NCBI RefSeq assembly: GCF_014873915.1
Contig: NZ_JADBEJ010000005.1
Coordinates: 1,178,001 to 1,242,000, forward strand
Reading direction: 5' to 3'
Source of the DNA: Amycolatopsis roodepoortensis
GTDB taxonomy: Bacteria; Actinomycetota; Actinomycetes; Mycobacteriales; Pseudonocardiaceae
Length of the DNA stretch: 64,000 nucleotides
The first letter of the stretch is position 1, and every line of letters begins with the position of its first letter. Positions 47,500 through 55,867 of the stretch are shown here, one piece after another. The translations under genes were made by a program, and so were the position numbers. A model generated the notes under the pieces. That model had not been told where the DNA came from, searched no databases, and saw nothing but the letters and a program-made list of their open reading frames with translations.

Positions 47500-49056
47500 T
47501 CACCACCCCGAGGCGGTGTAGGTGACGGCCGTGAGGCGCTCGTCGCCCCACGCCAGTTCGCGGAGCAGGCTCGACGCGCCTTCCTCGGGGTCGATCCCGC
47601 GCCGGCCGGTGGCCGCCCACGGTCCCCAGTGGACGGTGAGCCCGCGTCGTCCGTACACAGTGGACCAACGGTGGCCCAGCGCCTCCAGCGCGTCGTTCGC
47701 GGCCGCGTAGTCGGACTGGCCCCGGTTCCCCAGTGCCGCGGCGACACTGCCGAACAGGACGGCGAACTTCGGCGCCTCCGGCAGCCCACCCACCGCCGCG
47801 AGCAAGGTGCTCGCCCCTTCGACCTTGGTGGCGAAGACGCGGTCGAACGACGCCGGGTCCTTCTCCGCGATCAGCTCGTCCTCGATGACGCCGGCCGCGT
47901 AGACGATGCCGTCGAGCCGTCCGTGTTCGGCGTGGATCTCCTTGACCGCGCGATGCACGGCTTCCGCGTCGAGGACGTCCACCGAGTGGTAGCGCACCGG
48001 GCTGCCGAGGTCGCCGATCCGCCGCAGCGTCCCGCGGACCTCGCGTTCGGCCTCGATGAGCCGGAGGGTGCGCTCGATCTCGGCCGGTTTCGTCAACCCG
48101 CTCCCGATCAGGGCCGCCCGCAGTTCTTCCGTCGTCGTGGCGATGGCGATCACCGGTTCTTCACCGTCGATGGGCACGGCGGTGCGGCCGAACAGTTCGA
48201 GGCGGCAGCGCGACGCCGAGGCGAGCGTGGTGGCCAGCCGGGCGGCGATGCCTTCGGCGCCACCGACGAGGAGGACGACCGAATCGGCGTCCAGGCCCAG
48301 CGCCTCGGCTTCCGCCGCCCTGTCACCCGCCGGGCCAGCGCCTGTGCCCCCGAGGCCTACCTCCGTCAGCCGCAGGCCACGCCGTGCGCCGTCGCGGCGG
48401 ACGACGACCGGCTCCCAGTCCCCGGCGGACAGCTCCGCGAGCAGGGTCTCCACCTGTTCGTCCACAGTGGATTCGGGTCGCTGCTCCACCACCCGGGCGA
48501 CCGTGTCCGGGTACTCCTTCGCCACCGTCCGGAAGAAGCCGCGGGCACCGTCGGCGGGCCCGTTCGCGATGAGCCAGCGCGGCCCACCCGCCAGAACCGC
48601 CTGATACAGCGGGAAGTCGTCGGGGAACGACGGGGACAGGTGGAAAACGCCGTCTGCGCCGTGCCGCGGCACGCACTGGACCAGCTCGGTTTCGGCGCCG
48701 TACCCGGCGAGCCGGGCGGTGAGCATCTCGGCGACCTGACCTTCACCGACGACGGCGAAACGGAGCCCGGCCAGTTCCTCGTCGACGGGGACGGCGTCGG
48801 CCAGGTCGAATTCCCGCATCAGGTAGCGTTTCGGCGGCGCCACGACGGCGTCGGGCTCCTCGGCCCGTTTGATCGAGTCGGCTTCCAGGTCCAGATCCGG
48901 CTCGGGAGGGGCGACGGACGCGGGTGGCCGCACGCCGGGATCGGCACCGAGGTAGCCGAGCAGGACGTCCCGTTGCGCGGCGATCATCTCGCGGCTGGTG
49001 CGGAGGAACTCCGAGATGAGCGCCTCACCGCCGTCGGTGCCGGGCCGGGAAGTCAC
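47500..49056 (-). CDS. Ketoreductase-domain protein with an ACP-like remnant
   Basis: 518 residues from a GTG with GGAGG 5 bases upstream. Residues of about 54-66 read DLDLEADSIKRAE, which looks like the ACP phosphopantetheine loop but is shortened and the rest of an ACP is absent. Residues of about 85-240 resemble the structural half of a PKS ketoreductase. The catalytic half follows: VVLLVGGAEGIAARLATTLA (NADPH), VDVLDAEAVHRAVKEI, LDGIVYAAGVIEDELI, and VLFGSVAAALGNRGQSDYAA (Ser and Tyr). First gene of the operon with the AT-DH-PPTase gene and glycosyltransferase. Confidence 0.82.
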   Translation of the reverse strand: MTSRPGTDGGEALISEFLRTSREMIAAQRDVLLGYLGADPGVRPPASVAPPEPDLDLEADSIKRAEEPDAVVAPPKRYLMREFDLADAVPVDEELAGLRFAVVGEGQVAEMLTARLAGYGAETELVQCVPRHGADGVFHLSPSFPDDFPLYQAVLAGGPRWLIANGPADGARGFFRTVAKEYPDTVARVVEQRPESTVDEQVETLLAELSAGDWEPVVVRRDGARRGLRLTEVGLGGTGAGPAGDRAAEAEALGLDADSVVLLVGGAEGIAARLATTLASASRCRLELFGRTAVPIDGEEPVIAIATTTEELRAALIGSGLTKPAEIERTLRLIEAEREVRGTLRRIGDLGSPVRYHSVDVLDAEAVHRAVKEIHAEHGRLDGIVYAAGVIEDELIAEKDPASFDRVFATKVEGASTLLAAVGGLPEAPKFAVLFGSVAAALGNRGQSDYAAANDALEALGHRWSTVYGRRGLTVHWGPWAATGRRGIDPEEGASSLLRELAWGDERLTAVTYTASGW

Positions 49057-49243
49057 GATCGCCTCCGTGGGGATTCGCTGGGTTGGGTGTGGTGTGGTGT
49101 GGACGAGGTGGCCGTCGCCGGTCCAGCCCGCCTTCGAGCGCGACCGTCCGATGTGGATGGTCGATGGGCACGGCACCGGCGAGCCGGGTGGCGACCAGTC
49201 CGCCGTACCGGTCGGCGTCGAGGCATCGGCGCCGAGAAACGAC

Positions 49244-49288
49244 TTACCCACGGGAAGCCTCCGGCACACGGAAGAGTGACTTGGTCAC
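49244..49288 (-). CDS. 15-codon ORF directly after the synthase promoter
   Basis: It encodes VTKSLFRVPEASRG and stops. Its GTG lies 7 bases after the -10-like box, so it would be leaderless. It has no ribosome binding site. After the stop, the same frame stays open for about 65 codons with protein-like composition. Either a small leader ORF or the start of a disrupted gene. Confidence 0.3.
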   Translation of the reverse strand: MTKSLFRVPEASRG

Positions 49289-49295
49289 CGGGCGT

Positions 49296-49324
49296 ACTTA
49301 AACGCAGGCGGGGCCTTACGTCAA
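49296..49324 (-). promoter_or_regulatory. Probable promoter of the KR/AT-DH-PPTase/GT operon
   Basis: On the minus strand TTGACG (49324-49319) and TTAAGT (49301-49296) are separated by 17 bp, a good sigma-70-like arrangement in an otherwise GC-rich region. Confidence 0.45.
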
Positions 49325-49503
49325 TACTCGACAGTAGGGTTTCCGGTCACAGGAACCGGATGGCGGAACGCCGACCTGCGAAACGCGAAGAACGTCGCGG
49401 AAATTTAGCGTTCCGGATACACCGGAGACGTCCGTGCGACCCGGTTTCCCCACAGTGGCAACGAAGAACGGCCGATACGCCATCCGGAGCTGTTACCCGG
49501 AGT

Positions 49504-49541
49504 CCACCATTCCGCTTTCATCGGACCACCGGGAATGGTGG
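49504..49541. terminator. Hairpin downstream of the LysR gene
   Basis: CCACCATTCC and GGAATGGTGG pair perfectly across an 18-base loop. It lies about 95 bp after the LysR stop and would end its transcript before the synthase promoter. Confidence 0.55.
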
Positions 49542-49635
49542 CCCGTACCTATTTCCGGAAATCGACGGCGATTCGTCCTATCGTCGGTAGCACGCCGATG
49601 ACGGATTCGGTATCACGCGAAGAACGTGAAAGGAC

Positions 49636-50541
49636 TCAGCGGGATTTCGCATTCCGGACCGCGATGCCCAGCAGTTCCGCGGCCGGGCCGGCGAGCCGCC
49701 GCCCGGCGGGCCACACCGCGCGCAGTTCCCGGCCGAAATCGACGCCGTCCACCGGGACCGGGACGAGCCTGCCTTCCGCGACGTCCCGGACGATGGCGAG
49801 TTCACTGATCACCGCCGGACCGGCGCCCGCGATCACGGCGTTGCCGACCGCGGAGGCGGACCCCAGTTCCAGCAACGGTTTCGCCGGGCCGACACCGGCC
49901 TTGCGCAACGCGGCGTCCACGGTCTCCCTGGTCCCGGAACCCGGTTCGCGGACCACGAGCGGCGTGATCGCCAGTTCGGCCGCGGTCACGGGCCGGCGCT
50001 TGCGCGTCCACGGATGCCCCGCGGGCACGACGAGGACCAGATGGTCGGTGGCCACCCGCCGGGACGAAAGGCCGGGCAGCGAACCGGGCGACTCGACGAA
50101 CCCGAGGTCGACCTTGCCCTCCCGCACCAGTTCGGCGGCCTGGTCGGAGTTGGTGACCTCCAGCCCGAGGTAGAGCCCGGGGTCGCCGCGTTTGAGCTCG
50201 CCGATCCAGCCCGGCACCAGATACTCGGCCAAGGTCATGCTCGCGGCGACCCTCAGCTGTGCCTCGTGCTGGGTGCGCAGGGCTTCGGCGCCGTCGAGCA
50301 GGCCGTCGAGCTCGGACAGCACGCGGTGCGCCCAGCCGGCGATGACCCGGCCGTCGGGGGTGAGCGCGGAGCCGCGCCGCGTACGGTCGACCAGCACCAG
50401 CCCCAGCCTTCGCTCGACTGTGGACAGTCGTTTGCTCGCCGACGGCTGCGCGATCCCGAGGCTGGCCGCGGCCTGCCCGATACTGCCGAGCTCGTCCACG
50501 AGCACCAGCAGGCGCAGGGAGTCCAGATCGGGTGTGGTCAT
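49636..50541 (-). CDS. LysR family transcriptional regulator
   Basis: 301 residues. The N-terminal winged helix has LDSLRLLVLVDELGSIGQAA, SLGIAQPSASKRLSTVERRL and LGLVLVDRTRRGSALTPDGR. The effector domain (about 90-295) has VAASMTLAEYLVPGWIGELK, GLEVTNSDQAAELVREGKVD and LVVREPGSGTRETVDAALR. It is divergent from a YeiH-type gene with a 71-bp gap, the usual LysR arrangement, so the exporter-like protein is its likely target, as with YeiE/YeiH and CbbR/CysB-like pairs. Confidence 0.9.
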   Translation of the reverse strand: MTTPDLDSLRLLVLVDELGSIGQAAASLGIAQPSASKRLSTVERRLGLVLVDRTRRGSALTPDGRVIAGWAHRVLSELDGLLDGAEALRTQHEAQLRVAASMTLAEYLVPGWIGELKRGDPGLYLGLEVTNSDQAAELVREGKVDLGFVESPGSLPGLSSRRVATDHLVLVVPAGHPWTRKRRPVTAAELAITPLVVREPGSGTRETVDAALRKAGVGPAKPLLELGSASAVGNAVIAGAGPAVISELAIVRDVAEGRLVPVPVDGVDFGRELRAVWPAGRRLAGPAAELLGIAVRNAKSR

Positions 50542-50612
50542 AGCCCAAGTGTATGACCTACCCCTGGTATTCCCGGCTACCGCGGTCGCCCCGGCCGGGC
50601 GAGGCTCGAACC

Positions 50613-51602
50613 ATGAGCACCACGCACGCGAGACCGACGAAGCCCTACCTGACCGCCTTCGCGATCACCGGCGCCGGAGTGGCCGCCGCGTACCTGGTCG
50701 GCACCGCTTTCCCGGTCATCAGCGCGCTCACCATCGCCGTCGTGCTCGGCATCGTCGCCGGTTCGCTGCCTTCGCTGTCCGAGGGGACCCGGAAGGCCAT
50801 CGCCGGGATCACCAAGAAGCTGCTTCGCGCCGGTGTCGTGCTGCTCGGTCTTCAACTGTCGCTCCCGGCCGTCCTGGCGCTGGGCCCCGGGACCCTGATC
50901 GCCGTCGTGCTCACCGTCGGGATCACGTTCCTCGGCACGATCGGTCTCGGCAGGCTCCTCGGCGTCCCCCGCGGCCTCGGGGTCCTGGTCGCGACCGGGT
51001 TCTCGATCTGCGGCGCGTCAGCCATCGCCGCCATGGAAGGCGTCGTGAAACGCGAGGACTCGGACGTCGCGACCGCGGTCGCCCTGGTCACCTTCTACGG
51101 CGGGCTCGCCATCGCCGCGGTCCCGCTGATCGGCGGCTGGCTCCGGCTCGACGCGGCGCGGATCGGCGAATGGGCGGGCCTCAGCGTGCACGAGGTCGCG
51201 CAGGTCGTCGCCGCGGCCACCCCCGCCGGGAGCGCCGCCATCGCGGTCGCGATCGTGATCAAGCTCAGCCGGGTGGTCCTGCTGGCCCCGATGGTCGCCG
51301 CGGTCGGCGTGCACGAGCGGCACCGGCCCGCCGACGGCAAGAGGCCGCCGCTGGTCCCGCTGTTCGTCCTCGGCTTCCTGGCCATGGCCGCCCTGCGCAG
51401 CACCGGCATCGTGCCGGGTTTCGCGCTCGACGTCGCCAAGGTCGCCTGCACCCTGCTGCTGGCCGGGGCGCTGTTCGGACTGGGCTGCGCGGTCCGGATC
51501 GGCAAACTCGTCCGCACCGGAGGCCGCGCCCTGTTGCTCGGTCTGCTCTCCACGCTGTTGGTCGGCACCACCGCGCTGGTCACACTGACCGTGCTCGGCT
51601 GA
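50613..51602 (+). CDS. YeiH/PSE-family putative sulfate exporter
   Basis: 329 residues with about ten membrane helices. Family blocks: LLRAGVVLLGLQLSLPAVLA, VATGFSICGASAIAAMEGVV, SVHEVAQVVAAATPAGSAAI and LLLAGALFGLGCAVRIGKLV. The PSE (Cons_hypoth698) family is called a putative sulfate exporter; direct evidence is limited. ATG at 50613 with GAGG 8 bases before. Divergent from and probably regulated by the LysR gene. The 3' end overlaps the convergent MFS gene by 23 bp. Confidence 0.88.
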   Translation: MSTTHARPTKPYLTAFAITGAGVAAAYLVGTAFPVISALTIAVVLGIVAGSLPSLSEGTRKAIAGITKKLLRAGVVLLGLQLSLPAVLALGPGTLIAVVLTVGITFLGTIGLGRLLGVPRGLGVLVATGFSICGASAIAAMEGVVKREDSDVATAVALVTFYGGLAIAAVPLIGGWLRLDAARIGEWAGLSVHEVAQVVAAATPAGSAAIAVAIVIKLSRVVLLAPMVAAVGVHERHRPADGKRPPLVPLFVLGFLAMAALRSTGIVPGFALDVAKVACTLLLAGALFGLGCAVRIGKLVRTGGRALLLGLLSTLLVGTTALVTLTVLG

Positions 51603-52755
51603 GGACGGCGGCCGCGAGCAGCGCGACCACGCCTCCGGTGACCATCACGGCCGGGACGGAGACGGTGTCGACGACCAGCCCGCCGAGCAACGCGCCCGCC
51701 GAAAGGGTCGCCTGGAACGACGAGGTGAACAGCACCGACGCCGCTTCGGGGGCCTGCGGAGCCGCCTTCGCGAACCACGTTCCCGAACAGACGGGGACGG
51801 CGCCGTAGGCGAAACCCCAGACCACCAGCAGCGCGAGCGCGCCCGCTTTCGTGTCGCCGAGGAACGGCAACGCGCACGTCACGGCGCCGATCAGACCCGC
51901 CGCGGCGAGGAACGTCAGGCGGAGGTCGCGGGCGATCGCCGCGCCCGCGACGAAGTTGCCGGCGATCCCGGCGGTGCCGTAGACGAACAGGAAGACGGTG
52001 ATCAGCTCCGGGCTCACCTGCGTCACCTGGCGCAGGAGCGGCGTGACGTAGGTGTAGGTCCCGAAATGGGCGAGCACGACCAGCACCGTGACGAGCAGGC
52101 CGAGCCGGGTCGCCCGCTCGCGGGTCATCCCGCGCAGGACACCGAGCCGGGTCGCGTCCGCCGACGGCAGTGGAGGCAGCGCCAGCGCCAGCGCGCCGAG
52201 AACGCCGACCGTGAAGACCGCCATCACGGCGAAAGCCGCCCGCCAGCCGAAGAGTTCGCCGAGGAACGTTCCCGCCGGCACCCCGAGAACCGAGCCGAGC
52301 GGGACGGCGGAGAAGATCACCGCGGTCGCCCTGCCCGCGTGCCGGGGGCCGACGAGCCGCTCGGCGAGGCCGGAACCGATCGCCCAGAAGGCGCCGATCA
52401 CCAACCCGACCAGGACTCGCGAGGCCAGCATCGCCCAGTACGCCGGCGCGGTCGCTGCGAGGATGTCGGCCAAGGCCAGCACCACCATCAGCGCGCACAG
52501 CAGGATCCGGCGGTCGAGCCGTCCGGCAGCGACGGTGACGGCCGGGGCCGCGAGCGCGGCGAGGAAGCCCGGCAGGGTCATGGTCAGGCCCGCCGTCCCC
52601 GGCGTGATCCGGAAGTCCTCACCGATCGGGGTCAGGAGGCCGATCGGCAGGATCTCCGTGGTGACGAGGGAAAAGATCCCGAGCGTCACCGCGAGGACGG
52701 CGAGCCATCCCTTCAGCGGGGTCCGCGCGGAGGTGTCGAGGGTCGAAGCGGTCAT
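51580..52755 (-). CDS. MFS drug-efflux-type transporter
   Basis: 391 residues with twelve helices. The start has GWLAVLAVTLGIFSLVTTEI and LPIGLLTPIGEDFRITPGTA, typical of the AraJ/CmlR-like DHA1 clade; VSRVLVG-type motif C appears as ASRVLVGLVIGAFWAIGSGL. Motif A is weak (AGRLDRRILLCALMVV). Export of drugs or sugars is the usual family role. It converges on the YeiH gene and is followed by an EamA gene on the same strand, upstream, 56 bp away. Confidence 0.87.
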   Translation of the reverse strand: MTASTLDTSARTPLKGWLAVLAVTLGIFSLVTTEILPIGLLTPIGEDFRITPGTAGLTMTLPGFLAALAAPAVTVAAGRLDRRILLCALMVVLALADILAATAPAYWAMLASRVLVGLVIGAFWAIGSGLAERLVGPRHAGRATAVIFSAVPLGSVLGVPAGTFLGELFGWRAAFAVMAVFTVGVLGALALALPPLPSADATRLGVLRGMTRERATRLGLLVTVLVVLAHFGTYTYVTPLLRQVTQVSPELITVFLFVYGTAGIAGNFVAGAAIARDLRLTFLAAAGLIGAVTCALPFLGDTKAGALALLVVWGFAYGAVPVCSGTWFAKAAPQAPEAASVLFTSSFQATLSAGALLGGLVVDTVSVPAVMVTGGVVALLAAAVLSRARSV

Positions 52756-52811
52756 GTGCTTCAGCCCATCACCACGCGGGCACCGCGGTCTGGCGGATTC
52801 GCGACGTTGAT

Positions 52812-53708
52812 CTAGCTACGGGACCGTTGGGTCACGACGATGCAGGCGACGACGATCAGCGCGGTCACCGGCGCGGCGGCCGGGAGGTGCTCGCCCAGCA
52901 GCAGGACCGCCCAGACCAGGGTGAGCAGCGGCTGGGCGAGCTGCAACTGGCTCGCCCGCGCGACCCCTATCTCGGCCATGCCCCGGTACCACGCGAAAAA
53001 CCCGCCGAACTGCGAAATGAGCGCGACGTACAGCAGGCCGACGATCCCCTCGCCGGTGATGTGCAGCGGTTCGGTCGCGAGTCCGAAGACGGCGAACGCG
53101 CCCGTGATCGGCAGCGCCATCACCAGCGCCCACGCGATCACGTGCCAGCCGGCCATCTCCCTGGCGAGCCTGCCGCCCTCGGCGTACCCGAACGCGCACA
53201 GCACCAGCGCGCCGAACAGGAACAGGTCCGCTGTGGACAGTCCGCCGCCGCTCTGCGCGACGGTGAACACGACGACGGCGCTCGCACCGACCGCCGCGGC
53301 CAGCCAGAACCGGCGGGACGGCCGGTTCCCGGTCAGCTTCGAGGAGATGACGGCGGTGGCCAGCGGCAGCAGCCCGATCACCACCGCGGAATGCGCGGTC
53401 GACGACGTCGTCAGCGCGAGCGTGGTGAGGATCGGGAACGCGAGGACACAGCCGAGGGAGACCACGGCCAGGCCACGCCACTGGTCGCGCCTCGGCAGCG
53501 GGACCCGGAAGACGCGAAGACAGGTGCCGGCGACCAGCGCGGCCAGGACGCTGCGCAGCCCGGTGGCGGTCCACGGGTCGAAACCCTTGAGCGCCCACAC
53601 GGTGGCGGGGAACGTGAACGAGAAGGCGAGGACACCCAGCGCCGCCAGCGCGGTCCCGGAGCGGACCGCTACTGCCCGGTCCGCGATAGCGCTATCATCC
53701 AGTCTCAT
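52812..53708 (-). CDS. EamA/DMT family transporter
   Basis: 298 residues with ten helices in two EamA repeats (TALAALGVLAFSFTFPATVW; WTATGLRSVLAALVAGTCLR; TSSTAHSAVVIGLLPLATAV; LYVALISQFGGFFAWYRGMA; QLQLAQPLLTLVWAVLLLGE). It is divergent from a MocR regulator, a common arrangement in which the regulator controls the exporter. The ATG at 53708 overlaps the regulator's ATG in a single CATG. TACCAT lies five bases upstream, so the transcript is probably leaderless. Confidence 0.88.
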   Translation of the reverse strand: MRLDDSAIADRAVAVRSGTALAALGVLAFSFTFPATVWALKGFDPWTATGLRSVLAALVAGTCLRVFRVPLPRRDQWRGLAVVSLGCVLAFPILTTLALTTSSTAHSAVVIGLLPLATAVISSKLTGNRPSRRFWLAAAVGASAVVVFTVAQSGGGLSTADLFLFGALVLCAFGYAEGGRLAREMAGWHVIAWALVMALPITGAFAVFGLATEPLHITGEGIVGLLYVALISQFGGFFAWYRGMAEIGVARASQLQLAQPLLTLVWAVLLLGEHLPAAAPVTALIVVACIVVTQRSRS

Positions 53709-53719
53709 GTCCGATGGTA
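53685..53719. promoter_or_regulatory. Divergent leaderless promoter pair and GATAGCGCTATC operator
   Basis: GATAGCGCTATC (53685-53696) is a perfect palindrome. For the plus strand TATCAT (53693-53698) lies 8 bases before the ATG at 53707. For the minus strand TACCAT (53719-53714) lies 5 bases before the ATG at 53708. Both genes could thus start at their first base, and one bound regulator would cover the -10 of the MocR gene. Confidence 0.5.
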
Positions 53720-55131
53720 GCAGCGTCACCAGCCTGGTCATACAGCTGCGGTCCACTTTGGAGCGCTATCCGGTAGACGGAAAGCTCCCGTCCAGCCGGG
53801 AGCTGGTCCGGGAGCTGAAGGTGAGCCCGGTGACGGTGTCGCGCGCCATCGCCGCGCTGGCCGCCGAAGGACTGGTGATCACCCGGCCCGGTGCCGGTGT
53901 CTTCCGCGCCCCGCCGCCCCGCGAGGTGGCGGTGACCGGCGACGTGTCGTGGCAGGAGGTGGCGCTGAGCTCGCAGTCCGGCACCCGCGCGATCGACGCG
54001 AGCGGCGTGCTCACCGCGCTGAGCGACCCTCCGTCGGGCGTCATCGACCTCAACGGCGGCTACACGCATCCGAGCCTCCAGCCGGAACGCGAACTCGCCG
54101 CGGCGTCGGCCCGTGCCGGACGCCGTCCCGGCGCGTGGACCCGGCCGCCGATCTGCGGCCTGCCCGAACTGCGGGCCTGGTTCGCCCGCGACATCGGCAG
54201 TCCGGTGAACGTCGAGAACGTGCTGGTCACCTCCGGCGGGCAGAGCGCGCTGACCACGGCGTTGCGCGCGCTCGGCGCTCCCGGCGCGCCGGTTCTGGTG
54301 GAATCCCCGACGTATCCGGGGATGCTCGCCATCGCACGGGCGTCGGGGCTACGGCCGGTCCCGGTGCCGATCGACCGCGACGGCGTCCGGCCCGAACTGC
54401 TCGCGGACGCCTTCCGCGACACCGGCGCCCGCCTGTTCGTCTGCCAGCCCGCGTTCCAGAACCCGACCGGCGCGGTGCTGTGCGCCGAACGCCGCGCCGA
54501 GGTCCTGCGGATCGCCCGTGACGCGGGCGCTTTCGTCATCGAGGACGATTTCGCCCGGCTGATGGCGCATCCCGGCAGCCCGGCTCCCCCGCCGCCGCTC
54601 GTGGCCGACGACCCCGACGGCGTCGTGGTGCACATCCGCTCGCTCACGAAACCGGCGTCACCGAGCCTGCGGATCAGCGCGCTGGCCGCCCGCGGTCCGG
54701 CTCTGGAGCGCCTGCGCGGGCTTCATGCCGTCGAGAGCTTCTTCGTCCCGCGCCCACTGCAGGAGACCGCGCTCGAACTGGTGAGTTCTCCCGCGTGGGG
54801 CCGCCACCTGCGAACCCTCGCGGCCTCGTTGCGGGAACGCCGCGACGTCGCCGTCTCGGCGCTGCGGGAGTTCCTGCCTTCCTGGACGGCCGTGCCGGTC
54901 CCGACCGGGGGTTACCACCTGTGGCAGCCGCTCCCCGGTTTCGTCGACGAAGTAGCGCTGACCAGCGCCGCTTTCCGCGCCGGAGTAGCGGTCACCCCCG
55001 GCAGGATGTACTTCGCGGCCGAGGCTCCGGGACCTTATCTGCGCCTGAGCTACGTCAGCGCCGCGACCGGCGCGCAGCTACGCGAGGGCGTCCAGCGCCT
55101 TTCCCAGGCGTACCAGGAGATCCCCGGCTGA
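53707..55131 (+). CDS. MocR-type regulator (GntR helix-turn-helix plus aminotransferase domain)
   Basis: 474 residues. Residues of about 5-70 are a GntR winged helix: LRSTLERYPVDGKLPSSREL, VSPVTVSRAIAALAAEGLVI. The remainder is a fold-type I aminotransferase: ENVLVTSGGQSALTTALRAL, ESPTYPGMLAIARASGLRPV, FQNPTGAVLCAERRAEVLRI, EDDFARLMAHPG, and the PLP Lys in HIRSLTKPASPSLRISAL. MocR proteins bind PLP and an amine or amino-acid ligand. The neighbouring EamA exporter is a likely target. Confidence 0.9.
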   Translation: MSDGSSVTSLVIQLRSTLERYPVDGKLPSSRELVRELKVSPVTVSRAIAALAAEGLVITRPGAGVFRAPPPREVAVTGDVSWQEVALSSQSGTRAIDASGVLTALSDPPSGVIDLNGGYTHPSLQPERELAAASARAGRRPGAWTRPPICGLPELRAWFARDIGSPVNVENVLVTSGGQSALTTALRALGAPGAPVLVESPTYPGMLAIARASGLRPVPVPIDRDGVRPELLADAFRDTGARLFVCQPAFQNPTGAVLCAERRAEVLRIARDAGAFVIEDDFARLMAHPGSPAPPPPLVADDPDGVVVHIRSLTKPASPSLRISALAARGPALERLRGLHAVESFFVPRPLQETALELVSSPAWGRHLRTLAASLRERRDVAVSALREFLPSWTAVPVPTGGYHLWQPLPGFVDEVALTSAAFRAGVAVTPGRMYFAAEAPGPYLRLSYVSAATGAQLREGVQRLSQAYQEIPG

Positions 55132-55168
55132 CGTCTCGTACGATCGCGCACGGAGGCGACGAAAAGGC

Positions 55169-55867
55169 ATGACACAGCCGGCGGCGGCGCCGCACGATCC
55201 ACCCGGCAGGCTCTGGGAACTGCTCGACGACGGCCAGCGCAAGGCGCTGCGTGCCGCGGCCGAACTGCGCCGGTACCCGGCGGGCACGGTGATCATCCGC
55301 GAGGGTGACCGGTCGGACTGGGTGCTGATCCTGATGACCGGACGAGTCAAGATCACCTCGGTGTCCACCGGCGGCTACGACGCCGTGCTGGCCGTCCGGG
55401 ATCCGGGCGACATCATCGGCGAGATGGCGTCGATGGACGGCAGCCTGCGCTCGGCCACGGCGATCGCCGTCGAGCCGGTCACCGGCCTGTGGCTGTCCTC
55501 GCGCGCGTTCAACGCCGTGCTCCGCGAGCATCCCGGCATCTCCGTGGTCCTGCTCCGGATCATCACCTCACGGCTGCGCTACGCGAACTCGCGCCGCACC
55601 GAATTCGGGGACAGCACCGCCGCCGAACGCATCGCCGCGATCCTGGTCGACCTGGCCGAGCGGTACGGCGTGCCCGTCGCCGACGGCACCCTGATCGCCC
55701 TGCGGATCAGCCAGCGCGACCTGGCCGGGCTCGCGTCCGCGTCGCGGGAAGCCGTCGCGCGGACCCTGCGGACCCTGCGTGCCGACGGGCTGCTCAGCAC
55801 CGGCCGCCAGCGGCTCGTCGTGCGGAGCGTGAACGACCTCAGGCAGCTGGCACCCGACGACCGCTGA
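55169..55867 (+). CDS. Crp/Fnr family transcriptional regulator
   Basis: 232 residues. The cyclic-nucleotide-binding domain covers about 15-135 (GTVIIREGDRSDWVLILMTG, GDIIGEMASMDGSLRSATAI). A dimer helix precedes the C-terminal helix-turn-helix (LRISQRDLAGLASASREAVA, RTLRTLRADGLLSTGRQRLV). No Cys cluster is seen, so it is Crp-like rather than oxygen-sensing Fnr. A Crp-type palindrome exists nearby at 56665-56680, so local regulation is plausible. Convergent with a broken gene, overlapping it by 29 bp. Confidence 0.9.
   Translation: MTQPAAAPHDPPGRLWELLDDGQRKALRAAAELRRYPAGTVIIREGDRSDWVLILMTGRVKITSVSTGGYDAVLAVRDPGDIIGEMASMDGSLRSATAIAVEPVTGLWLSSRAFNAVLREHPGISVVLLRIITSRLRYANSRRTEFGDSTAAERIAAILVDLAERYGVPVADGTLIALRISQRDLAGLASASREAVARTLRTLRADGLLSTGRQRLVVRSVNDLRQLAPDDR

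Larger units (their letters stand above)
49057..49635. other. Intergenic region with promoter and possible gene relics
   Basis: About 580 bp between the KR gene and the LysR gene, both on the minus strand. It contains the likely promoter of the synthase operon, a 15-codon frame starting directly downstream of that promoter (49244-49288), which after its stop continues in the same frame as LDADRYGGLVATRLAGAVP, and a hairpin at 49504-49541. Together this suggests the residue of a lost 5' gene. Confidence 0.45.
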
